Assembly (NCBI GenBank): GCA_963761705.1
Contig: CAVXHK010000003.1
Span: 620,001-684,000, forward strand
Source: CAVVKW01 sp963761705
GTDB taxonomy: Bacteria > Verrucomicrobiota > Verrucomicrobiia > Chthoniobacterales > JAATET01
Length of the DNA: 64,000 bases
Reading direction: 5' to 3'
The notes beneath the pieces are model-generated. The model was not told the origin of the DNA. It saw nothing but the letters and a program-made list of their open reading frames with translations, and made no database searches. This document shows positions 1-8,603 of the stretch, piece after piece. The translations under genes were made by a program, and so were the position numbers. Numbering within the stretch: the stretch's first letter is position 1; each line of letters begins with the position of its first letter.

Positions 1-214
1 TGTTCAGCGCGTGACGGATGACCTCAGCCTTGGGCGGAACGACCGAGGCGAAAATGGCCCGGTCGAAGTCGAGCGACGCTAGAGTGGCTCTGAGACCTGT
101 TGCCGTCAGGTCTGGCGTCGTGAGCCGGTGGACTCGACCAATTTTGTCGCCGGTGGCGACGGCGAACTTTGTGAAAGAGTTGCTGTTGTCGAGGAGGAGT
201 GTGCGGCTGGCCAC
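1..214 (-). CDS. coaX: Type III pantothenate kinase, N-terminal part (cut by window edge)
   Basis: The minus strand from a GTG at 214 is open to the window edge (71 codons). It begins VASRTLLLDNSNSFTKFAV and later has IFASVVPPKAEVIRHAL. The early DNSNSFTKFAV segment matches the phosphate-binding start of type III pantothenate kinases (D-x-G/N-N-T/S), and ASVVP matches the conserved SVVP stretch that follows. The family phosphorylates pantothenate in the first step of CoA synthesis in the cytosol. The GTG lies 4 bases after the pilT stop codon, so it is probably translated from the pilT transcript; no strong Shine-Dalgarno is seen. The C-terminal two thirds are outside the window. The family call rests on the N-terminus only. 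Confidence 0.72.
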   Translation of the reverse strand, partial: MASRTLLLDNSNSFTKFAVATGDKIGRVHRLTTPDLTATGLRATLASLDFDRAIFASVVPPKAEVIRHALN

Positions 215-218
215 AAGG

Positions 219-1358
219 TTACGCGAGCGGCTTGCGCTGCGGCGGTTTGCCTTTCTCGTCGGTTTCCGACGCGCCGGAGCTGTTGGCGAGTTCGGCCTCT
301 TCAGGAGGGAGGAAATTGCGGAAGCGGCCTTTGTCGATGGCCTTCATGTAGGCTTCGTGTGGGGACACGTCGCCGGTGCGGAGTTGCTCCCAGATGGCGT
401 CGTCCATGAATTGCATCCCCTCAGCGCGTCCGCCGACGATGACGTCCTGAAGCTTTTGGGTCGCGCCTTCGCGGATGATGGCGGCCGCAGCGGAGTTGAC
501 GACGAGGATTTCGTTGACCGCGACGCGACCGCTGCCGTCCTCCTTTTTCATGAGGAGCTGCGCAATGACGCCGCGCAGGGATGACGCGAGCATGGTGCGG
601 ACTTGCGCTTGTTGATCGGACGGAAAGACGTCGATCATCCGGTCGACGGTCTTTTGGGCGTTGTTCGTGTGAAGCGTGCCGAAGACCAGCATCCCGGTCT
701 CGGCAGCGGTGAGGGCAAGCGAGATGGTCTCGAGATCGCGCATCTCACCAACGAGAACGATGTCGGCGTCTTCGCGGAGGGCGGCTTTGAGACCAGACGG
801 AAACGAGGTGGAGTTCTCCGGGACTTCGCGCTGGGTGATGATCGAGTTCTTGTTTTTGTGAACGAATTCGATGGGTTCCTCGATGGTGACAATGTGGCGC
901 GAGGAGGTCGAATTGATGTGATCGATCAGAGCGGCAAGGGTCGTCGACTTGCCTGAACCCGTGGGGCCGGTCACGAGGACCAGCCCGCCGCGGAGTTCGG
1001 CGAAACGTTTGATGACCTCCGGGACGCCCAGCTGGTCCAGGGTGGCGATTTTTGTCGGGATGAGGCGGAACACGGCTCCGTAGCCGTTCGATTGCTTGAG
1101 ATAGTTGCAACGGAAGCGAGAGGCTTCATCCATCTCGTAGGCAAAATCGAGATCGCCGGATTTCTCGAAATCTTCCCACCGCTGGGGCGAGCAGATTTCG
1201 CTGAGCATGTAGGTCGCTTCGTCGCGGGTGATCACCTCGTCGCGAATGGGAAGAATCTCACCGTGGCGCCGGACTTTTGGGGGTTCGCCTTCGGCGAGGT
1301 GGAGATCGGAGGCTCCGGATTCGATGAGGACTTTGAAGAATTGATCGATGTAGGCCAT
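219..1358 (-). CDS. pilT: PilT-family retraction ATPase
   Basis: 379 residues, full length for PilT. It has an N-terminal PAS-like segment (SGASDLHLAEG), Walker A GPTGSGKST at about 131-139, an Asp box around IVTIEEPIEF, Walker B DIVLVGEMRD near 199-208 and His box GTLHTN near 227-232. The AIIREGATQKLQ segment resembles the C-terminal LIRE motif of PilT. These hexameric cytosolic ATPases drive type IV pilus retraction and twitching. The C-terminal 35 residues are polar and low complexity (SSGASETDEKGKPPQRK). It is the second gene of an operon whose first gene is another PilT-type ATPase at 1420-2538. No pilin or assembly gene is in the window, so the assignment to motility is by family only. 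Confidence 0.93.
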   Translation of the reverse strand: MAYIDQFFKVLIESGASDLHLAEGEPPKVRRHGEILPIRDEVITRDEATYMLSEICSPQRWEDFEKSGDLDFAYEMDEASRFRCNYLKQSNGYGAVFRLIPTKIATLDQLGVPEVIKRFAELRGGLVLVTGPTGSGKSTTLAALIDHINSTSSRHIVTIEEPIEFVHKNKNSIITQREVPENSTSFPSGLKAALREDADIVLVGEMRDLETISLALTAAETGMLVFGTLHTNNAQKTVDRMIDVFPSDQQAQVRTMLASSLRGVIAQLLMKKEDGSGRVAVNEILVVNSAAAAIIREGATQKLQDVIVGGRAEGMQFMDDAIWEQLRTGDVSPHEAYMKAIDKGRFRNFLPPEEAELANSSGASETDEKGKPPQRKPLA

Positions 1359-1370
1359 GGGAGTTGGGTC

Positions 1371-1410
1371 GGAAGGTCGGAAGGTCGGAAGGTCGGAAGG
1401 TCGGAAGGTC
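1371..1410. repeat. Five perfect tandem copies of the octamer GGAAGGTC
   Basis: Five uninterrupted copies of GGAAGGTC fill most of the 61-base gap between the two pilT-type genes. Degenerate relatives lie at 6815-6855 and 50083-50108. It belongs to the dispersed micro-repeats discussed in the findings. No regulatory function is evident from the sequence. Confidence 0.95.
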
Positions 1411-1419
1411 TGAGGCCAG

Positions 1420-2538
1420 CTACTCGAGGCCGGTTAGTTTGCGCATGTCTTTCTTCTGGTCGGCGCGGGAGACGGCTTCTTCACCGGAGATGAGGCCTTG
1501 CTGAAAAAGCTCGGCGAGGGAGTCGTCCATGAGCCTCATGCCAAGACGTTTGCCCGTCTGGATGATGCCGGGGAGCATGAAGGTCTTGGCTTCGCGAATG
1601 GTGTTGGCGACGGCCGGAGAGTTCATTAGGACCTCGAGCGCGAGGCAGCGTCCGGTGCCGTCGGCGCGGGGAACGAGCTGCTGGCTGATGACGCCGCGGA
1701 GAGATTCCGACACCATGATGCGGATCTGATCGCGCTGATCGACTGGAAAGACGTCGAGCACGCGGTCGAGCGTCCGGGCGGCGTTGGCCGTGTGGAGGGT
1801 GCCGAGAACCAAGTGACCCGTCTCGGAGGCGGTGATGGCGAGCTGGATCGTCTCCAAGTCGCGCATCTCTCCGACCATGATGACGTCGGGGTCCTGTCGA
1901 AGGGCACCGCGGAGCGCAGCGGCGAAGGAGCCGGTGTGAGTGTGGACTTCTCGCTGGGTGACGTGGCAGCCGCGGGACGGGATGGTGTATTCGATCGGGT
2001 CCTCCAGAGTGATGATGTGGTCGCGGCGGCTCTTGTTGATCTCGTCGACGAGCGCAGCAAGCGTCGTCGACTTTCCGCTGCCGACCGCGCCGGTCACGAG
2101 GACGAGGCCGTTGTGGTATTGAGTCAGCAGCTTGAGTGAGGGGGGAAGACCGAGGTCGTCCATCGTGCGGATGCTGCTGTTAATGATGCGGAAGGTAAGA
2201 TCGAGGCCGAGTCGCTGGCGGACGACGCTGGTTCGAAAGCGGCCCTGTTCGTTCGCGTAGGCGAAGTCGACGTCGCCGACGTCGGCGAGGTGGTGCTTCT
2301 GCGCGGCGGACAGAAAGCCCATGGCGAGCTTTTCGGTGTCGTCGGCGGTGAGCGGCGGCGCGTCGTCCCAGATCGGGGTGAGGCGGCCGAATCGACGCCA
2401 AGAGGGCGGCGAGTTCACACTCATGTGAATGTCGGAGGCTTCGTATTCTTTGCCGATATTGAGAAATTCGTCGACGTGCTGGAACTTCTGCTCGGGCTCG
2501 TGCATTAGTTCATCGGTAGCGGGGGCGGGTTGGCTCAC
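1420..2538 (-). CDS. PilT/PilU-like ATPase, paralogue
   Basis: 372 residues with Walker A GAVGSGKST at about 150-158, Asp box ITLEDPIEY, Walker B DVIMVGEMRD near 218-227 and His box GTLHT. It is clearly homologous to the adjacent PilT, but has a 20-residue acidic N-terminal extension (MSQPAPATDELMHEPEQKF) and AVGSGKS in place of PTGSGKS in the P-loop. Tandem PilT-type genes commonly represent PilT plus an accessory retraction ATPase of PilU type. Which of the two is the main motor cannot be told from sequence alone. First gene of a probable three-gene minus-strand operon with pilT and coaX, transcribed away from the small secreted protein at 2616. Confidence 0.9.
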   Translation of the reverse strand: MSQPAPATDELMHEPEQKFQHVDEFLNIGKEYEASDIHMSVNSPPSWRRFGRLTPIWDDAPPLTADDTEKLAMGFLSAAQKHHLADVGDVDFAYANEQGRFRTSVVRQRLGLDLTFRIINSSIRTMDDLGLPPSLKLLTQYHNGLVLVTGAVGSGKSTTLAALVDEINKSRRDHIITLEDPIEYTIPSRGCHVTQREVHTHTGSFAAALRGALRQDPDVIMVGEMRDLETIQLAITASETGHLVLGTLHTANAARTLDRVLDVFPVDQRDQIRIMVSESLRGVISQQLVPRADGTGRCLALEVLMNSPAVANTIREAKTFMLPGIIQTGKRLGMRLMDDSLAELFQQGLISGEEAVSRADQKKDMRKLTGLE

Positions 2539-2615
2539 GGGGCAGACGGTAGATTGGACACGTTATAGCGAACAAACGAAATCTCGCTTGAAGAATGGAA
2601 GGGTTCGGCGGCTCA

Positions 2616-3089
2616 ATGAACGCAGTTGTGAAAAAGAGATCGTGGCTGGTGGGCCGGGTTGCCGGAAATAGTTCGCACGCTCGGCTGGCGATCGGGCTCG
2701 TGCTGGCGATAACTTGCGGTTGCAACGAAACGAAGAGAGTCGACGATCGGAAGGTCGCGGCGGCGGTCCGAGCGCACGTCGAGGCGATGGCTGGTGGTGA
2801 CGTTGGGGCCGCGTTGGCAACCGTAGATCCAGACGGTCCCGCGGCTGAAGACATGGCGGCGAGCGTCGCGAGACTAGCCGAGTTCGAGGCGAGACTCGAT
2901 TTGACTGACCTACGTTTCTCGGAACCCGGGATCGATAGCACCGAGGTCGGCTTCACCTTGGTCGTCGAGGGCGGAGCGGGTTTTCGCGGCCGTGAGTTGA
3001 GGGGGACGCACGACATGCGCTGGAAAAGCGACGGTTGGAAGGTGTATTCGACCGAAATACGGTCAGTCGAATACCGGCCCACTGAGTGA
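2616..3089 (+). CDS. Small secreted or lipoprotein-like hypothetical protein
   Basis: 157 residues from the ATG at 2616; an in-frame ATG at 2595 would add seven residues with no signal-peptide character. The N-terminus has basic residues (KKR) and then a hydrophobic run LAIGLVLAITCGC ending in two cysteines. This looks like a lipoprotein signal, although the lipobox is not canonical. The mature part (about 40-157) mixes an Ala-rich helix (AAAVRAHVEAMAGGDVGAAL) with beta strands, and ends in GWKVYSTEIRSVEY. This is the general plan of NTF2/SnoaL-like folds, but no family is recognised with confidence. It stands alone, divergent from the pilT operon. Confidence 0.55.
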   Translation: MNAVVKKRSWLVGRVAGNSSHARLAIGLVLAITCGCNETKRVDDRKVAAAVRAHVEAMAGGDVGAALATVDPDGPAAEDMAASVARLAEFEARLDLTDLRFSEPGIDSTEVGFTLVVEGGAGFRGRELRGTHDMRWKSDGWKVYSTEIRSVEYRPTE

Positions 3090-3270
3090 AGCGAAGGCGG
3101 GCCTAAACGCTTTCCCAACGGGATTCACACCAGCGGAGCTCGCCGCGCTCGTCGCCTGGGTCTCTTTCCATCGACTACGCGGGTCCGATTTGCTGCCGGT
3201 CAGAACTTTTGGGAATTGGATAAGCGCAGTTGCCGGTTGGAGCGCGTTTCACCTGTAACTCTATCTCATT

Positions 3271-3417
3271 ATGCTTTGGACCATCCTCATTATTCTCATC
3301 GTTCTTTGGGCTCTCGGCCTCGGTTTCGGCCTCGCGGGAAATCTGATTCATCTCATTCTCTTGGTTGCGCTCGTCGTGCTGGTCGTTCAGCTGGTGACGG
3401 GGCGGCGGGTGCCCTGA
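3271..3417 (+). CDS. Lmo0937-family small membrane protein (48 residues)
   Basis: The ATG at 3271 opens a 48-codon frame ending at TGA 3415-3417. The product starts MLWTILIILIVLWALGLGFG, has two hydrophobic segments (about residues 3-22 and 25-43) separated by AGN, and ends VTGRRVP. Length, the MLWTI start, the LG(L/F)G motif and the GRR C-terminus match the lmo0937/DUF5670 family of tiny inner-membrane proteins of unknown function. These are common in Verrucomicrobia, Bacteroidetes and proteobacteria and often stress-linked. The upstream bases CTATCTCATT give no obvious Shine-Dalgarno. It stands alone; the 180 bases before it hold nothing recognisable. Confidence 0.8.
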   Translation: MLWTILIILIVLWALGLGFGLAGNLIHLILLVALVVLVVQLVTGRRVP

Positions 3418-3498
3418 GGGGTTCGCTCGAGAAGCAGGTCCTGATTCGCGCGGTTGGCCTTCGTTAAGAAACGGAGGAGAATCCAAGTGGGATCGACG

Positions 3499-4260
3499 CT
3501 AGTCTCCCAGGATTGCGCGCAGCGTCGCTGCGTCGGCGACGAGCTGGTCGGGGCTCTCGTCCTTGACGAATTCAAGCAGGGCGTGGCGGTCGGTCGGCGA
3601 CTGCGCGATTTTTGCGAAGTAGCTTGCCCAGCGATCCGCCCCGACTGCGAGTGGCTGCCGTTCTCTTGTCGGGTGCCAGTGAAACACGTGGATGTTGCTC
3701 GTGCGCGCGAGGCAGGCTTCGAGGCTCTCGAGAGAATCCGCCTGAGACATCCCGACCGGCGGTTGCCAGAGGGTGTCTAAATTCGGATGATCGGCGGCTT
3801 CGAGCAGCCGGAGCGTCGAGTCGGCCGTGTTCGTGTAGGTACCGCCGTGGAACTCGAGGGCGACGCGGATCTTTGCGGCAGCGGCTTGATCGCAGATGGT
3901 GTGCAGGCGATCCGCGAGAATCGCGGAGTCTGACGCGCTGACGTCCTCGGAGTCTTTTGTGCCCGCCCAGACGCGGACGGTCGGCGCTCCGAGCTCGGCG
4001 GCGGAGGCCAGGACGGGTTCGAAATCTGGTGCGGTTCCGTCGGCGGCGATGATCCGAAAATACGATCCGTATGCCGCGACGCTCAAACCGGCGTCGGCGG
4101 TCAGGGACCGGACTTCGCGGGCGGCGGCTTCGTTGCTTGGGGGCACGTGGACGTCGCCGCCCCATTCAATGGATTGGAGTCCCGCGCGGACGCAGAGTTC
4201 GGTGATCTCGCGGGGCGCGAGCGGGCGGAAGGTGATGGAAACGAGGCCGGGAGTGATCAT
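3499..4260 (-). CDS. Sugar phosphate isomerase/epimerase-like TIM-barrel protein
   Basis: 253 residues. It has the xylose isomerase-like TIM-barrel pattern: SIEWGGDVHVPP near the N-terminus, then alternating strands with candidate metal-site residues in VALEFHGGTYTNT (Glu) and NIHVFHWHP (His), ending in HALLEFVKDES. The family (AP_endonuc_2) comprises cytosolic isomerases, epimerases and inosose dehydratase-like enzymes; the substrate cannot be assigned. It lies 12 bases downstream of the hydroxyacid dehydrogenase gene on the same strand, suggesting a catabolic operon in which both act on a sugar acid or polyol. Transcription probably begins upstream of the purA-like gene. Confidence 0.8.
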   Translation of the reverse strand: MITPGLVSITFRPLAPREITELCVRAGLQSIEWGGDVHVPPSNEAAAREVRSLTADAGLSVAAYGSYFRIIAADGTAPDFEPVLASAAELGAPTVRVWAGTKDSEDVSASDSAILADRLHTICDQAAAAKIRVALEFHGGTYTNTADSTLRLLEAADHPNLDTLWQPPVGMSQADSLESLEACLARTSNIHVFHWHPTRERQPLAVGADRWASYFAKIAQSPTDRHALLEFVKDESPDQLVADAATLRAILGD

Positions 4261-4272
4261 GGTTAGGAGGGC

Positions 4273-5262
4273 TTACGCCATGCGGGCGGCGGCTTCGCGG
4301 GTGATGGCGGCGTGGAGGGGTTCGTCAGCCAAGTAGCGGCGACATTCGTCGACCATCACTTGGCCCATGCGGCGGCATTCGTGGTTCTGGCTACCGGCGA
4401 TGTGAGGGGTGAGAATGACGTTTGGCATCGTGAGCAACGGCGAATCGTGCTCGGGTGGCTCTGGATGGGTGACGTCGAGGATGGCGGTGAGGTCGGGGCG
4501 GTCGCGGAAGACCTCGATGAGGGCGGGTTCGTCGACGATGGCTCCGCGGGCGGTGTTGATGAACGTCGCGCCGGTCTTCATCGACGCGAGGAGGTCGCCG
4601 GTGATGAGGCCGATGGTCTCGGGGAGGAGGGGCGTATTGAGGGAGACGACGTCGCTGCGCCGAAAGAGATCGGCGAGAGAAACGAGCTCGACGTCGAGTT
4701 CGTCGGCTTGGGCTTCGGTCAAAAAAGGATCGTAGGCGATGACGTTGTGCTCGAATGGCGCGAGGTAGCCGCGCAGGAGGCGGCCGGTCATTCCCATCGA
4801 AACGATGCCGACCGTGGACCGGTAGTTGCCCGGGACGGAGACGCGGGTCGGCATTTTTCCGAATTCGCGGAGGGCGGCGGGGTAGGTCCAGGCGCGTTTG
4901 TTCGCGAGGATGATCTGGGCGAGGTTGAATTCGGCGACCGGGATGGCGTTGGCGGCCCAGGCGGAACAGATGGTGATGCCGCGATCCCAAGCCGCATCAG
5001 TCGCGAAGGCCTTGATCGAGCCGCTGCCGTAGAAGACGACTTTTAGATTGGGCGCTGAGGCGAGGAATTTTTCGTCGAGTCGCCGCATACCCCAACCGGA
5101 GAAGATCGCCTCCGCTTCGGCGAGGGCTTGCGGGTGTTCGTCGACCGTCTCGGCGGTCAGTGGCGGAGCGGTGACTTCGACCATCTTCTCGATCTGGCCG
5201 CGCTCAGCGGGGCCGTAGATGTTGTCGAACTGGTTGGAGACGAGCAGATAGATCGCTTTCAT
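4273..5262 (-). CDS. D-2-hydroxyacid dehydrogenase (NAD-dependent)
   Basis: 329 residues from the ATG at 5262; the open frame extends further upstream, but that part is antisense-like and lies over the purA-like gene. The N-terminal catalytic half ends AANAIPVAEFNL. The Rossmann domain begins GIVSMGMTGRLLRGY (degenerate GxGxxG). The catalytic set is visible as NTARGAIVDEPAL (Arg), the Glu in DVTHPEPPE, and His in ILTPHIAGSQNHE. The family reduces or oxidises 2-hydroxyacids such as glycerate or phosphoglycerate. Similar proteins in this group often act on sugar-derived acids, so the substrate is open. The ATG overlaps the purA-like stop codon (ATGA), which fixes the start and implies coupled translation. 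Confidence 0.88.
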   Translation of the reverse strand: MKAIYLLVSNQFDNIYGPAERGQIEKMVEVTAPPLTAETVDEHPQALAEAEAIFSGWGMRRLDEKFLASAPNLKVVFYGSGSIKAFATDAAWDRGITICSAWAANAIPVAEFNLAQIILANKRAWTYPAALREFGKMPTRVSVPGNYRSTVGIVSMGMTGRLLRGYLAPFEHNVIAYDPFLTEAQADELDVELVSLADLFRRSDVVSLNTPLLPETIGLITGDLLASMKTGATFINTARGAIVDEPALIEVFRDRPDLTAILDVTHPEPPEHDSPLLTMPNVILTPHIAGSQNHECRRMGQVMVDECRRYLADEPLHAAITREAAARMA

Positions 5263-6812
5263 TGGAAGGGGCGCACCGCGAGCGAAGCGAGAAGGTCGAC
5301 GGTGGCCGGGACATCTTTGATGATCTGGCTGCGGAGTGGACCAACGCCGATGTAGCGGAGGTTGGGTGGAGCGTCCTGGGCTCCCGCAACCTCGATGATG
5401 GCGCGGAGGACGGTCGCGACGTAGCGCTGGGCGGAGGCGGGGAGATCGGCGAAGTGGCGGGTGTCGCTCAGGTCTTCGGACCAGCCTGGGACGTATTCGT
5501 AGACGGGGCGAAGGGTGCGGCGGAACGTATCGTCGCGAGGAACGTGGTCGACGCGTTCGCCGTCGAGGGTCTCGTAGGCTACGCAGATCGCGAGTTCGCC
5601 GTCGGTCCAATCGCCTGAGTAACTCAGGGCATCGAGTTTGTTGAGGACGAGGTCCTGGTAGCCGCCGTAGCGGAGGGCGTCGCCTTTTTCGACCGCGTCG
5701 AACCAGCCGACCATGCGTTGGCGGCCGGTGGTGGAGCCAAATTCGATGCGGCGCAGCGTGCGGCCAAGCGGGTGGTCGTCGGTGAGTTCGGTGAGAAAAA
5801 GGTGGGTGCCGACCTTGGTGTCGTAGGCTTTGCAGCAGCCGATGGTGTGGACGGGCTGGGCGGGGATGCCGGCGGATTGGAAAAATTCCGGCGTGAAGGT
5901 GTGGGAGGCGGTGACGTTAGGTGGGAAGCCGTGGCGTTTGTCGAGCCAGTAGGCTTGGCCGAATTCACCAAGGATCGTTTGGCCTCGCGCGAGGGCTTGG
6001 AGGGTGAGTTCGCGGACGTCGGTGACGCTGGCGACGAGGGCCTGGCCGGCTTGCCAGTAAGTTTCGACGAGGAGTTCGACGTCGAGGGTGAAGGGCGGAC
6101 CGGCGTTGAAACGGGTGAAGTCAAATTCGGCGGTGGAAAAGAGATCGGCGGCGAGGACCTCGGCGTGGGCGCGGGTCTCGGCGGTGGTGAGCGTCTCGAA
6201 CAGTCCGGCCCAGCGGTCGGGGGAGAGTTGGCAGACGTGCTCGATGACCGCGAGGGCACGGTTGACGCGGGCGCGGACTTTGCGGTCGAAGAGCGAACGG
6301 TCGGCTCGGAAGTCGGAGTAGGTGATTTGGAATTGGGAAATCTCGTCCGTGTAGGCCGGGGTGATGCCGCGCCCAGTGGAACCCCGGGGTTCTTCGGCGA
6401 GGATCTCGGTCCGATAAAATTCCCACGCGAGGTCGAGGAGGCGGTGACTGAGATCGGAGACGAGGGTGCGTTCGTCGATGCGGAGGCGGGGGAGGGCGGT
6501 GTGGCCGTGGAGTTCGCAGTAGGCGGCTTCCCAGAGGAATTTGCGTGGATCGGCGACGACGCCGGCGCCGATGGTGAGGTGCGGAACGTGGGGATCGACG
6601 ACGCCCCCGGGGATGAGATTCAGTTTGACGTCGCCGACGGAATGGCCGGAGTTCGAACCGCCGTTGACTTTCATGACGGCGGCGACGGCGTCGGGGCGGC
6701 CGGTGGACTCGCGAATTTCGTCGAGGACCTCGAGGATAACGCGACCCTTGCCCTCGTCGCCGGTGGAGATGCCGGTGTCGGCGATGAGTTGGGATGTGAA
6801 TGGGGATAACAT
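5259..6812 (-). CDS. purA: Divergent adenylosuccinate synthetase
   Basis: 517 residues, longer than the usual 420-450. The PurA motifs are recognisable but altered: STGDEGKGR at about 16-24 (usual GDEGKGK with catalytic Asp and Lys), NGGSNSGHS at about 50-58 (usual N-GG-NAGHT, catalytic His kept), GSTGRGITPAY (usual TTxRGIGPAY), GEFGQAYWLDKRHG (usual EGAQG-LDID-G), CCKAYDTKVG and STTGRQRMVGWFD (usual TTGRPRRCGWFD). PurA condenses IMP and aspartate using GTP on the route to AMP. It sits next to guaB, the other IMP branch enzyme, in the same direction. The substitutions could mean a distinct lineage of PurA or a paralogue with another substrate. Its stop codon overlaps the next gene. Confidence 0.78.
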   Translation of the reverse strand: MLSPFTSQLIADTGISTGDEGKGRVILEVLDEIRESTGRPDAVAAVMKVNGGSNSGHSVGDVKLNLIPGGVVDPHVPHLTIGAGVVADPRKFLWEAAYCELHGHTALPRLRIDERTLVSDLSHRLLDLAWEFYRTEILAEEPRGSTGRGITPAYTDEISQFQITYSDFRADRSLFDRKVRARVNRALAVIEHVCQLSPDRWAGLFETLTTAETRAHAEVLAADLFSTAEFDFTRFNAGPPFTLDVELLVETYWQAGQALVASVTDVRELTLQALARGQTILGEFGQAYWLDKRHGFPPNVTASHTFTPEFFQSAGIPAQPVHTIGCCKAYDTKVGTHLFLTELTDDHPLGRTLRRIEFGSTTGRQRMVGWFDAVEKGDALRYGGYQDLVLNKLDALSYSGDWTDGELAICVAYETLDGERVDHVPRDDTFRRTLRPVYEYVPGWSEDLSDTRHFADLPASAQRYVATVLRAIIEVAGAQDAPPNLRYIGVGPLRSQIIKDVPATVDLLASLAVRPFQ

Positions 6813-6814
6813 GA

Positions 6815-6855
6815 GTTGGAAGGTCGAAGGTCGGAAAGTCGAAGGTCAGGAAGTG
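6815..6855. repeat. Degenerate GGAAGGTC/GAAGGTC micro-repeat array
   Basis: Five units of seven to eight bases (GGAAGGTC, GAAGGTC, GGAAAGTC, GAAGGTC, AGGAAGT) lie just upstream of the purA-like start codon. A reverse-oriented ACTTTCCGACCTT follows at 6890-6905, so the purA-guaB gap is largely made of this repeat family. Confidence 0.85.
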
Positions 6856-6918
6856 GCTTCGCGTATCTAACAATCGCACCAGCGATTCTGAAACGACTTT
6901 CCGACCTTGGACTGCGCG

Positions 6919-8470
6919 TCATCGCGCTTCCGCCCCCGGCGTTGCCTTGACCGTGATGACGTCGTGGGGGTTGCTTTCGCGCTGGCCGGCGGGGCTGACG
7001 CGGATATAGCGGGCGTTTTCCCGGAGGGCGGGGAGGTCGCGGGCGCCGAGGTAGCCCATGCCGGACTGGAGGCCGCCGATGAGCTTCTCGGAGGACGGTG
7101 TCGAGGGGGCCGCTGGATTCTTTGAGGGCTTCGATGCCTTCGGGGGCGGCTTTCTGCGGGGCGTCGGATTTTTCGTGGCCGTAGCGGGCGGCGCTGCCTT
7201 CCTGCATGGCCTCGCGGGAACCCATGCCGCGGTATTGTTTGTAGACTTTGCCGTTGATCTCGATGATGCGGCCCGGGGATTCGTCGGCTCCGGCGAGGAG
7301 GCCGCCACAGATGACGGCGTCGGAGAGGGTGAGGGCTTTCACGATGTCGCCGGACTTCGTGATACCGCCGTCGGCGATGGTGGTGACGTGATGCTCGGCG
7401 GCGGCGCGGGCGCAGACGTAAAGCGCGGTCATCTGCGGAATGCCGACGCCGGCGACGACGCGGGTGGTGCAGATGCTGCCGGGTCCCTGGCCGATCTTGA
7501 TCGTGCTGGCACCGGCTTTGGCTAGGAATTCCACGCCGTCGGCGCTGGTGACGTTGCCGGCGATGAGGGTGAGGTCGGGGAAGGCGTCGCGGATGAGGCG
7601 GACGGCGTCGCCGACGCCCTTCGTGAATCCGTGGGCGGTCGAGACGGCGATGGCGTCGATGCCTTCGTCGACGAGATTTCCGACGTGGCCGAGGATGCGG
7701 TCGCGGTCGAGGGTGCCGTCGGCGTGGCGGTGGGGCGAGACGGCGGCTCCGCACATGAGACGAAACTTGGCGTCGCGGGCGGGGCGGACGAGGCGACGGG
7801 TTTCCTCCTCGATGCGCTCGATGTCGGAGAGAGTGAAGAGGCCGCGGAGGCGGTCTTTTCCGTCAACGACGAGAAGCTTATGGATGCCGAGGTGTTCGGT
7901 GAAAAAGTGGTCGGCGGTGTCGATCGGCTTCGAGCGGATCTCGGATTCGGCGATGGTGAAGACTTGGTCGCGCGGCGTCATGGCCTCGCGGACGGAGCGG
8001 TGGGCGTAGCGATTTTTCACGACGCGGCCTGGGAGTAAACCGAGGAGGCGATTTTCCGAATCGACGACCGGAAACGTGCTGAAGCCGAAGCGCTTTTTCG
8101 CGATGAGATCAAGGATTTCACCAATGAGCTGGTCGGGCCCGACCTTGATGGGCTCTTGAATGAAGCCGTGAATGTGATTTTTAACGCGGGCGACTTCTTT
8201 GACCTGAGCCTCATCGGTCATGTTGTAGTGGATGAGCCCGAGACCGCCGTTGAGGGCCATCTGGATCGCCATGCGCGACTCGGTCACGGTGTCCATGTCG
8301 GATGAGACGATGGGGAGTTGGAGCTGAAGGGAGTCCGAGAGGGCGACGGCCAGCTGGGCGTCACGGGGGAGAATCTCGGAGTAGCGCGTTGCGAGGCTGA
8401 TGTCATCGAACGTGAGACCAACGGGCTGGCGGAAGAATTCGTCGGCGGCAAGGTAGAGGTCGTGGACCAT
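6919..8470 (-). CDS. guaB: IMP dehydrogenase, with apparent +1 frameshift near 7090
   Basis: Starts at the ATG at 8470 (MVHDLYLAADEFF). An N-terminal TIM-barrel part (LPIVSSDMDTVTE) is followed by two CBS domains (FSTFPVVDSENRLLGLL; HKLLVVDGKDRLRGLF). Then come the catalytic loop GPGSICTTR with its Cys, ADGGITKSGD, and the flap YRGMGSREAM. It oxidises IMP to XMP with NAD+, committing to GMP. The frame breaks at about 7090 after GPLDTVL: the conserved tail EKLIGGLQSGMGYLGA continues in another frame to the TGA at 6919. Removing one C of the CC pair (GG at 7090-7091 on the plus strand) restores VLEKLIGGL. Because guaB is usually essential and the remainder is intact, a sequence error is the simplest reading; a real C-terminal lesion is possible. 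Confidence 0.88.
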
Positions 8471-8603
8471 GGAGGAGGGTGTTAGCTCGTGTTTTGGGTG
8501 GCAAGGCGATTCTGTGAATGGCGGGGGAGCGGGCGAAAATGAACGGGCGGGTGGGGATTTTTGGAATTGGATCGGGGTGATCGCGGGGATAGCGTTGCGG
8601 CGG

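Noticed and set aside
5259..6812. PurZ-type phage enzyme (2-aminoadenine synthesis)
   Set aside because: PurZ replaces the catalytic Asp of the GDEGKG motif, which is kept here, and there is no phage context.
8469..8603. Extended N-terminus of the MOSC protein
   Set aside because: The 45 upstream codons are low complexity and overlap the guaB start; the MRPGASIEKLW start fits the family.
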